Assembly: GCA_030453005.1 (NCBI GenBank)
Contig: JAKDLE010000200.1
Location: 1 to 6,111 of the forward strand
Length of the DNA stretch: 6,111 bases
Reading direction: 5' to 3'
From: Pseudonocardia sp.
GTDB taxonomy: Bacteria; Actinomycetota; Actinomycetes; Mycobacteriales; Pseudonocardiaceae
Shown: positions 1 through 4,888 of the stretch, piece after piece
Position numbering within the stretch: the first letter of the stretch is position 1
Layout: each line of letters opens with the position of its first letter
The notes under the pieces: model-generated
Databases searched by the model: none
Told to the model about the DNA's origin: nothing
What the model saw: only the letters and a program-made list of their open reading frames with translations
Program-made: the position numbers and the translations under genes

Positions 1-588
1 CTGGCGCGGCTGCCCCTGGCCCCCCTCGCCCTGGGTGCCGCGGCGCTCGGGGTGGTCGCCGAGCCGGTGCGGGCCGCGCTGGGTGCGGCGGGCGAGCCCC
101 ACCCGACCCTCACCGGGGCGCTGGTGTCGGGCCTGCTGTCGGTGGGCGTGGTGGTCGCCGTGCTGCTGCCCGCGCACGCCGCGCACACACGGCGCGAGCA
201 TCGGCAAACTCGCCGGGAGGATCGGCAAACTCGCCGGGAGGATCGGCAAACTCGGCGGTGGCTGCTCGGGTGGCTCGGGCTGGGACGGATCGCGGCGGTC
301 GGGGTCGCCGGGCCGACGATGGCGCTGGCCCGGGCCCTGTCGGTGTTCGACGAGCGGGTCGTCGACGGGGCGGTGTGGGCCGCGGCCGCCACCACCCGGA
401 GGGCTGCCCGGCTGGCTGACCTGCGGGTGGAGGCGCTGATCGCGGCGGCCGTGCGCGGGCTCGGCGGCACCGGCGCAGCCCTGGGCCGTCTCGCGCGGCG
501 ACCGCAGACCGGGCAGCTGCACCACTACTACGCCCAGGCCGCGGGAGCGCTCGCGGTGCTGGCCCTGTTCCTCGTGCTGGTGAGGTGA
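1..588 (+). CDS. nuoL: NADH-quinone oxidoreductase subunit L, C-terminal part (5' end outside window)
   Basis: The reading frame is open from base 1 and ends at TGA 586-588, giving the last 195 residues of a protein that normally has about 610-640. NuoL is the most distal proton-pumping subunit of complex I in the cytoplasmic membrane. What is visible is a hydrophobic segment (about residues 5-20), another TM helix (about 38-58), a basic repeated stretch (about 62-86), then ALARALSVFDERVVDGAV (about 107-124). That last motif matches the long lateral helix that NuoL lays along the membrane arm. A final TM helix (about 172-195) follows the typical QTGQLHHYYA approach. The order nuoL-nuoM-nuoN and the 4-bp overlap with nuoM support the call. 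The catalytic TM5 and TM7 residues lie upstream and cannot be judged. The repeated stretch RQTRRED is odd for this family and has atypical codons (caa, act, gat). Confidence 0.93.
   Translation: MARLPLAPLALGAAALGVVAEPVRAALGAAGEPHPTLTGALVSGLLSVGVVVAVLLPAHAAHTRREHRQTRREDRQTRREDRQTRRWLLGWLGLGRIAAVGVAGPTMALARALSVFDERVVDGAVWAAAATTRRAARLADLRVEALIAAAVRGLGGTGAALGRLARRPQTGQLHHYYAQAAGALAVLALFLVLVR
200..258 (+). repeat. 21-bp in-frame tandem repeat inside nuoL
   Basis: Bases 200-254 repeat perfectly with a period of 21 bp (2.6 copies); one mismatch at 255 lets the match run to 258. Bases 190-199 look like a decayed further copy (7 of 10 match). In the nuoL frame the unit encodes the heptapeptide RQTRRED, read as HRQTRRED-RQTRRED-RQTRRW. 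Each unit contains CGGC-AAACTC-GCCG, which could form a 4-bp hairpin. Because 21 is a multiple of 3, copy-number change keeps the frame. Three of seven codons per unit end in A or T, which is rare in the flanking nuoL codons. This suggests recent expansion or insertion of foreign DNA. Confidence 0.95.
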
Positions 589-2072
589 GCGTGCTCTCCG
601 TCGTGGTGTTCGGACCCCTGGCGGTCGGGTTGGTGCTCCTCGCGCTGCCCCGGCTGCCGGATCCCGCGGTGCGCTGGACCTGGGTGGCCGCGAGTGCGGC
701 CGACCTCGCGCTCGTCGTCGCCCTCTGGATCCGGTACGACCCGAGAGCGGGCATCGGCTACGAGGCGAACGTGCCCTGGATCCCGACCGTGTCCTCGGCC
801 TACCACATCGGCGTCGACGGGCTGTCGCTCCCGCTGCTCGCGATGACCGCCGTGCTGTTCCTGGCGTGCGCGGTGTACTCGCTGCGCCAGAAGGAGCGGG
901 TGCGCGCCTACACGGTGCTGTTCCTGTTGCTGCAGACCGTGTCGCTCGGGCTGTTCGTGTCGCTGGACCTGATCCTGTTCTTCGTCTTCTTCGACGTCTC
1001 GATCGTGGCGATGTACTTCGTCATCGCCGGCTGGGGGCACGGGGAGCGGGCGCGGCGCTCGGCGCTGATGTTCTTCCTCTACACGTTCCTCGGCTCGCTG
1101 GTGCTGCTGCTCGGCTTCATCGGGCTCTACCTGGCCGGGGGCACGTTCGACATCGTCGAGCTCGCCGCGGCCGCGCCGCTGGACGGGCGGGGTCCGCTCG
1201 CCGGGCTGGTGCTGCTCGCGCTCGTCGTCGGGCTGGCGGTCAAGACCCCGACCGTGCCGTTCCACACCTGGCTCCCGCCCGCGCACACCGACGCGCCCGC
1301 GGTGGGCTCGGCGATCCTGGCCGGGGTGCTGCTGAAGATGGGCACCTACGGCTTCGTCCGGATCGTCCTGCCGATCATGCCCGAGACCTGGCGGCAGTAT
1401 GCGTGGGTGATCGTGGTCGTCGGGGTCGTGTCGGTGATCTACGGCGCGCTGGTGGCGCTCGCGCAGACCGACCTCAAACGCATGATCGCCTACACCTCGG
1501 TCAACCACATGGGGTACGTGATCCTGGCCGTCGGCGCGGCCGGGCTCGTGGCCGGGAGCAGCGAGCAGGCGCGGACGTTGGCCGTCACCGGCGCGGTGAC
1601 GCAGATGGTCAGCCACGGGCTGATCACAGGTGCGCTGTTCCTGCTCACCGGCGTGCTGTACGCCCGCGGCGGCACCTACGAGATGGCCGCCTACGGTGGT
1701 CTGGCCGGCCCGGCCCCACGTTTCGCGCTGCTGTTCGCCGCGGCCGCGTTCGCGTCGCTGGGGCTGCCCGGGTTCTCCGGGTTCATCGCCGAGTTCCAGA
1801 TCTTCGCGGGTTCCCTCGACGGTGCCCCGGTGCCGACCGTGATCGCCGTGTTCGGGGTCGTCCTCACCGCCGCGCTGTTCCTGATCGCGCTGCACCGGGT
1901 GTTCCTCGGGCCGACCCGCGCGCCCGGCGCGACCGGTGACGTCACCGCCGTCGAGGCGTCGGCGATCGCGCCGCTGGTGCTGCTGATCGTGGTGATCGGG
2001 GTGTTCCCGCGGTTCCTGCTCGACGTGATCGAGCCCGCCGCCCGCGCCGTCGCCGAGCTGGTGGCCCGATGA
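585..2072 (+). CDS. nuoM: NADH-quinone oxidoreductase subunit M
   Basis: This 495-residue polytopic membrane protein matches the usual NuoM length (about 500). It is one of three antiporter-like subunits that couple quinone reduction to proton transfer in complex I. The diagnostic core is present: GVDGLSLPL (76-84), the TM7 segment with K220 in AVKTPTVPFHTWLP, LAGVLLKMGTYG with K251, LKRMIAYTSVNHMGY (297-311), and the TM12 segment GFSGFIAEF with E403. These correspond to E. coli K234, K265 and E407. The position matching the essential TM5 Glu (E. coli E144) is Asp here, D137 in FFVFFDVSIVAMYF. The GTG start at 585 overlaps the nuoL stop by 4 bp and has no separate strong Shine-Dalgarno sequence, so translation is probably coupled. 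The stop overlaps nuoN by 4 bp. The VSIVAMYFVIAGWGHG region also differs from the more usual MLIPMYFLIG-type sequence, so this may be a divergent paralogue. Confidence 0.97.
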   Translation: MSVLSVVVFGPLAVGLVLLALPRLPDPAVRWTWVAASAADLALVVALWIRYDPRAGIGYEANVPWIPTVSSAYHIGVDGLSLPLLAMTAVLFLACAVYSLRQKERVRAYTVLFLLLQTVSLGLFVSLDLILFFVFFDVSIVAMYFVIAGWGHGERARRSALMFFLYTFLGSLVLLLGFIGLYLAGGTFDIVELAAAAPLDGRGPLAGLVLLALVVGLAVKTPTVPFHTWLPPAHTDAPAVGSAILAGVLLKMGTYGFVRIVLPIMPETWRQYAWVIVVVGVVSVIYGALVALAQTDLKRMIAYTSVNHMGYVILAVGAAGLVAGSSEQARTLAVTGAVTQMVSHGLITGALFLLTGVLYARGGTYEMAAYGGLAGPAPRFALLFAAAAFASLGLPGFSGFIAEFQIFAGSLDGAPVPTVIAVFGVVLTAALFLIALHRVFLGPTRAPGATGDVTAVEASAIAPLVLLIVVIGVFPRFLLDVIEPAARAVAELVAR

Positions 2073-3562
2073 CGGGGATGAACGACGACCCGGCTGCGCT
2101 GCTGCCCGAGCTGCTGCTCGTGCTGGCCGCGGTGGCCGGGCTGCTCGCCGGGTCCTGGCTGCCCCGCGACCGGCAGTGGGTCGTGCGGCTGATCGCCTGC
2201 GCCGCCTGCGTCGCGGGCGTGACGGCCGCGGTCGTCGACCTGACCCGACCCGTGCAGCGGGTGTTCGACGACACCTACGTGGTCGACGTCGGGCTCGGTG
2301 TCGTCCGGATCGTCGTGCTGACCTCGATCCTGCTGACGGTCGGGCTGTCGGTCGACCGGTTCGCCGCCACCACGCGCGAGACCGAGCTCTACGTCCTGCT
2401 GCTGCTCGGCGGCCTCGGCACGATCGTACTGGCCGGGGCGAACGACCTGCTGCTGCTCGTGGCCGCCTACCTGCTCGCGAGCATCCCGCTCTACGCCCTG
2501 ACCGGCATCGCGCGCACCGGCCCGGGCGCCGAGGCCGCGATGAAGTACTACCTGCTGGGCGCGCTGTCCGGGGTCACGATGCTGGTCGGGGTGACGCTGC
2601 TGTTCGGTGTCGGCGGCTCCACGCAGTACGCGGAGCTGGCCCGCGCGCTGCCCGGGGCGCCCCGCGCGGTGGTGGCGGTCGGGCTGGTCGCGGTGCTGGC
2701 CGGGCTGCTGTTCAAGGTCGGTGCGGTGCCGCTGCACTTCTGGGTTCCCGACGTCGTACAGGGTGCCACCACACCGGTCGCGGCGTTCGTCGCCACCGTC
2801 CCCAAGATCGGCGGGCTGTGGGCGCTGTACCGGCTGCTGTCCACCGCGCTGTCGACGTCGGCGCTCGACTGGTCGCTGCTGGTCGCGGTGCTCGCCGCGG
2901 TGACGATGACGCTGGGCAACCTCGCGGCCTTCTTCCAGGACGACGTGCGGCGGCTGCTCGCCTACTCCACGGTCAGCCAGGTCGGGTACCTGCTGATGGC
3001 CGTGGCGGCCGCGGACCGGGCCGTCCTCGCCCCGCCCGCCCTGGGCTGCTACCTCGCGGCCTACGCGGTGACCAACCTCGGCGCGTTCGCCGTGGTCGCC
3101 GCGCTGCCCCGCGCGCACACCCTCGCCGACTACCGCGGGGTCGGCACCCGGCACCGGTGGCTCGCGCTGAGCCTGGTGGTCTGCCTGCTCGGGCTGATCG
3201 GCACCCCGCCCACCGCGGTGTTCGTCGGGAAGCTGACCGTGTTCACCGCCGCGATCGACGCCGGACTGGCCTGGCTCGCCGTGGTCGCCGTGCTCAACAC
3301 CATGGCCAGCGTCTTCTACTACCTACGCTGGATCCTCCCGGTGTTCCGGGGCAGCGACCCGGCGGCTCGTGATCGCCGCGAGCCGCACGGTGGCGTGGTC
3401 GGTACCGCAGCAGCGTGCGATACGCGACGATCTCGTCACGGCGCGGCGGGCGGAGGCTCCGGCACCGCCGTCCGGGCGGCGCGGACCGCCCACTGTGCGG
3501 CGGCGGCGTCGCTGCTGCTCGGGGTGGCGGCGGGCCCGGTGCTGGCGGTGCTCGCGGTCTGA
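2069..3562 (+). CDS. nuoN: NADH-quinone oxidoreductase subunit N
   Basis: This 497-residue membrane protein is the third antiporter-like subunit of complex I and normally sits next to the quinone-module junction subunits. Family landmarks are ANDLLLL (124-130), EAAMKYYLLGALSG with K159, GLLFKVGAVPLHFWVPDV with K216, VPKIGG with K246, DDVRRLLAYSTVSQVGYLLM (291-310) and the TM12 segment PTAVFVGKL with K388. These match the known E. coli lysines K158, K217, K247 and K395. A gapless match from ANDLL to LY places Leu135 where the family has the TM5 glutamate (E. coli E133). After TM13 (about 405-425, ending in LRWILPVF) comes an unusual Gly/Ala/Arg-rich loop (428-465) before the last TM helix (about 472-497). 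The start is ATG 2069, overlapping the nuoM stop (ATGA). An in-frame ATG at 2078 (MNDDPAALL) is an alternative. NuoN ends the nuo operon. Confidence 0.96.
   Translation: MTGMNDDPAALLPELLLVLAAVAGLLAGSWLPRDRQWVVRLIACAACVAGVTAAVVDLTRPVQRVFDDTYVVDVGLGVVRIVVLTSILLTVGLSVDRFAATTRETELYVLLLLGGLGTIVLAGANDLLLLVAAYLLASIPLYALTGIARTGPGAEAAMKYYLLGALSGVTMLVGVTLLFGVGGSTQYAELARALPGAPRAVVAVGLVAVLAGLLFKVGAVPLHFWVPDVVQGATTPVAAFVATVPKIGGLWALYRLLSTALSTSALDWSLLVAVLAAVTMTLGNLAAFFQDDVRRLLAYSTVSQVGYLLMAVAAADRAVLAPPALGCYLAAYAVTNLGAFAVVAALPRAHTLADYRGVGTRHRWLALSLVVCLLGLIGTPPTAVFVGKLTVFTAAIDAGLAWLAVVAVLNTMASVFYYLRWILPVFRGSDPAARDRREPHGGVVGTAAACDTRRSRHGAAGGGSGTAVRAARTAHCAAAASLLLGVAAGPVLAVLAV
3362..3386. repeat. 8-bp inverted repeat at the edge of the atypical nuoN segment
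   Basis: GCGGCTCG (3362-3369) is followed after 9 bases by its exact reverse complement CGAGCCGC (3379-3386). It lies inside the nuoN coding region at the left edge of the atypical codon stretch. It could be a remnant of a small inserted element or chance in GC-rich DNA. A terminator role is unlikely because the gene continues with an intact final TM helix. Confidence 0.6.
3365..3436 (+). other. Atypical-composition segment inside nuoN (TM13-TM14 loop)
   Basis: Codons 433-456 of nuoN include 12 of 24 ending in A or T (for example gct, cgt, gat, gca, gca, cga, cga, tct, cgt), while such codons are rare in the rest of the gene. The encoded stretch is hydrophilic and rich in Arg, Gly and Ala. 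Read from 3369 in the frame beginning GTG ATC GCC GCG, only about 4 of 24 codons end in A or T. The DNA therefore looks as if it was once coding in another frame, or came from elsewhere. The last TM helix of NuoN is intact afterwards, so the gene is not broken. Possible origins are a small insertion, or two compensating frameshifts. Confidence 0.55.
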
Positions 3563-3677
3563 CCGCATGGGCCCGGCCTCGCAGCACGCGCTCGCCCTCG
3601 CAGCCTCCGCACCGCTCGCGCAGCGCCCCCGGCACCTGCGTGAGCCGACACGCGCTGCGACACGGGAGGGGGACCGC

Positions 3678-3761
3678 ATGAGGGCGGCCGGCGGAGACGG
3701 TACCTTCCCACCGGCCGTCGTCCGGTCTTCGAGGGGGGCTCCCCAGTCGCCCTCGTCCTGA
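3678..3761 (+). CDS. Possible 27-residue small ORF with strong ribosome binding site
   Basis: The ATG at 3678 follows GGGAGGGGG (3664-3672), with 5 bases between that run and the start; the GGAGG core lies 8 bases away. This is the best Shine-Dalgarno match in the window apart from that at 3911. The ORF encodes MRAAGGDGTFPPAVVRSSRG and seven more residues (mainly Ala, Pro, Gln and Ser), then stops at TGA 3759-3761. The stop codon is also the first three bases of a perfect hairpin. The frame stays open upstream to an ATG at 3567, which would give 64 residues, but that start has no Shine-Dalgarno sequence. No TM segment, signal peptide or known family is recognisable. The product may be a small protein, or the match may be chance in purine-rich DNA. 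Confidence 0.22.
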   Translation: MRAAGGDGTFPPAVVRSSRGAPQSPSS

Positions 3762-3777
3762 CCCGGTTGCCGGGTCA
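3759..3777 (+). terminator. Candidate terminator hairpin after the nuo operon
   Basis: TGACCCGG (3759-3766), loop TTG, CCGGGTCA (3770-3777) form a perfect 8-bp stem. No T-run follows (next bases TCGGCGCC), so it is not a canonical intrinsic terminator. U-tract-poor hairpins have been proposed as terminators in actinobacteria. Its place about 200 bp after nuoN and before the next promoter region fits that role. An alternative is a dyad operator. Confidence 0.45.
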
Positions 3778-3851
3778 TCGGCGCCGCGTCCGCCAGCCGC
3801 CTGCATCAGTTGTAGCGCAGCCCGACGCCCGCGGGTGCCGGTTCACACGTA

Positions 3852-3869
3852 TCGTCAGTCGTTCGTCAG
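3852..3869 (+). promoter_or_regulatory. Direct repeat TCGTCAG-N4-TCGTCAG, candidate response-regulator operator
   Basis: The 7-mer TCGTCAG occurs at 3852-3858 and 3863-3869, exactly 11 bp apart. A GTTCAC (3841-3846) lies one further step upstream and may be a degenerate third site. OmpR/PhoB-family regulators bind head-to-tail on direct repeats of about 11 bp, and a regulator of that family is encoded two genes downstream. The block ends about 55 bp before the GTG at 3924, where a promoter is expected. A weak promoter candidate overlaps it: TTCGTC (3862-3867), 17 bp, TATCGG (3885-3890). No strong -35/-10 pair is evident. Confidence 0.35.
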
Positions 3870-3910
3870 GTCGAGCCGCTCGTGTATCGGGAAGGATCGA
3901 ACCATCGACC

Positions 3911-3917
3911 GGAGGGA
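3911..3917 (+). promoter_or_regulatory. Ribosome binding site GGAGGGA that fixes the start at 3924
   Basis: GGAGGGA lies 6 bases upstream of GTG 3924, an ideal spacing. A longer frame beginning at GTG 3882 would put this site inside the coding region and has no comparable site of its own, so the 3924 start is preferred. Confidence 0.75.
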
Positions 3918-3923
3918 GCACGG

Positions 3924-4151
3924 GTGAGCACGCACGTGGAGACGGTGACGAGCGGACTGGACCAGGTGTGCGAGATGCTCGTGACGGAGTTCGCGGGTCG
4001 CCTCGACGAACGGATCGTCCGGTTCGAGGTGGCGTCGGCCGAGCGGGAGCTGCGTGGTCAGGTGCCTCCGGGATCGGTGGCGGAGATGGCCCACCGCCTG
4101 GCGACGCAACGGCTGCACCAGCGCTGCCAGGCCACCGGCGCTAGCGTGTGA
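3924..4151 (+). CDS. Small helical protein of unknown function, first gene of the two-component operon
   Basis: The 75-residue product starts at GTG 3924 behind a strong Shine-Dalgarno sequence and ends at TGA 4149-4151. It overlaps the response regulator start by 4 bp (GTGA). It has no signal peptide, TM segment or metal-binding motif; two cysteines (C16, C68) are not arranged as a motif. The sequence looks fully helical, with probable helices at about 8-26 (GLDQVCEMLVTEFAGRL), 29-45 (ERIVRFEVASAERELRG) and, after a VPPGS turn, 51-67 (VAEMAHRLATQRLHQR). This resembles small actinobacterial proteins described as three-helix-bundle dimerization domains (DUF3562-like), but I recognise only the general pattern. 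Codon use is normal for the genome. Coupling to the two-component genes suggests co-expression and perhaps an accessory role, which is inference. Confidence 0.8.
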   Translation: MSTHVETVTSGLDQVCEMLVTEFAGRLDERIVRFEVASAERELRGQVPPGSVAEMAHRLATQRLHQRCQATGASV

Positions 4152-4888
4152 CCGGTGGCCACGAGCAGGGGGCCCTGCCTGGCGAGGTGAGGACGGTGGA
4201 CGTCGGCACCCGGCTGCTGCTGGTCGAGGACGACGAGTACATCCGGCAGGCCCTGGTGCTGGCGCTGGCCGACGAGGGCTGTGCGGTCGTCGAGGCGGTG
4301 TCGGGGGAGCAGGCACTCGACCTGGTCGGCCGGGCCCCGGTGGACGTCGTACTGCTGGACCTGATGCTGCCCGGGATGGACGGGCTCGAGGTCTGCCGGA
4401 TGCTCCGGTCGCGCGGCGACCTGCCGATCATCATCGTCTCGGCGCGCACCGACACGGCCGACGTGATCGCGGGGCTGGAGGCGGGCGCGGACGACTACGT
4501 GACCAAGCCGCTCGTGGCGAGCGAGCTGGCCGCCCGGATCCGGTCGCTGCTGCGGCGCCGCCAACCCCCCCAGGGCGTACGGCGGACGCTGCGGGTCGGC
4601 GGGCTCGACATCTACCCGGAGGAGGAGTCGGTGCGCCGTGCGGGCACCGAGGTCCGGCTCACCCGTACGGAGTTCGGGCTGTTGCTGGAGCTGGCCGAGG
4701 CGGAGGGCCGGGTGGTCACCCGCGAGGAGCTGCTGCGGCGGGTGTGGGGCTACGACTACTTCGGCGACACGCGGCTGCTCGACGTCCACGTCCGGCGGCT
4801 GCGCCGGAAGATCGAGACCGATCCGGACGCGCCGGAGTGTGTGCTGACCGTGCGCGGCCGGGGGTACAAGGTGGGTCGGCCGACATGA
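4148..4888 (+). CDS. OmpR/PhoB-family response regulator transcription factor
   Basis: The protein has 246 residues from GTG 4148. An N-terminal receiver domain (about 20-138) contains the acidic triad E27-D28-D29, the phosphoacceptor D71 in VVLLDLMLPGMDG, S98 at the conserved Thr/Ser position, and K120 in DDYVTKP. A winged-helix DNA-binding domain follows (about 145-244), with LTRTEFGLLLELA, REELLRRVWGYDY, the recognition helix DTRLLDVHVRRLRRKIE (207-223) and the C-terminal TVRGRGYKV hairpin. It is expected to bind direct repeats as a dimer once phosphorylated by the adjacent kinase. The start is uncertain. GTG 4148 overlaps the upstream stop and gives a 20-residue leader before the receiver; GTG 4187 or 4196 would give a more usual N-terminus. 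It resembles CseB/MtrA-type actinobacterial regulators, but I do not assign a name. Confidence 0.96.
   Translation: MTGGHEQGALPGEVRTVDVGTRLLLVEDDEYIRQALVLALADEGCAVVEAVSGEQALDLVGRAPVDVVLLDLMLPGMDGLEVCRMLRSRGDLPIIIVSARTDTADVIAGLEAGADDYVTKPLVASELAARIRSLLRRRQPPQGVRRTLRVGGLDIYPEEESVRRAGTEVRLTRTEFGLLLELAEAEGRVVTREELLRRVWGYDYFGDTRLLDVHVRRLRRKIETDPDAPECVLTVRGRGYKVGRPT

Larger units (their letters stand above)
3563..3923. other. Intergenic region between the nuo operon and the two-component operon
   Basis: This is 361 bp without a convincing gene on either strand. It holds a weak short ORF (3678-3761), small inverted repeats (ACCGG 3710-3714 with CCGGT 3722-3726, and the stronger 3759-3777), and a direct-repeat block (3852-3869) before the downstream operon. 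The 9-mer GACCGCATG occurs twice, at 3561-3569 and 3672-3680; both copies put an ATG in the same frame, 37 codons apart. I see no tRNA-like or riboswitch-like structure. The operon change and the terminator-like hairpin make this the likely site where nuo transcription ends and the next transcript starts. Confidence 0.7.

Noticed and set aside
190..258. CRISPR-like array
   Set aside because: The units are directly tandem with no spacers and lie in frame within nuoL.
528..1895. Long minus-strand ORF (455 codons) opposite nuoM
   Set aside because: It is antisense to clear nuoM homology. Its product is a low-complexity run of R, H, Q, E, D and G typical of the shadow frame of a GC-rich gene.
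866..1939. Plus-strand ORF in another frame within nuoM
   Set aside because: The Ala/Arg/Gly-rich product has no domain, and the nuoM frame carries all conserved motifs.
1691..3154. Long minus-strand ORF (487 codons) opposite nuoM and nuoN
   Set aside because: It shows the same shadow-frame composition, spans two real genes, and has no recognisable domain.
3733..3744. GGGGGGCTCCCC as a terminator
   Set aside because: At most a 4-bp G/C stem with no T-tract; the hairpin at 3759-3777 is much stronger.
3294..3806. Minus-strand ORFs over the end of nuoN and the intergenic gap (also 3323-3778 and 3436-3711)
   Set aside because: The products are Pro/Arg-rich and lack domains or convincing starts. 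A transposase remnant was considered for the part opposite 3365-3436, but no motif could be recognised.
3882..3923. Upstream extension of the 75-residue protein to GTG 3882
   Set aside because: The extension contains the strong GGAGGGA ribosome site and low-information residues, so the 3924 start fits better.
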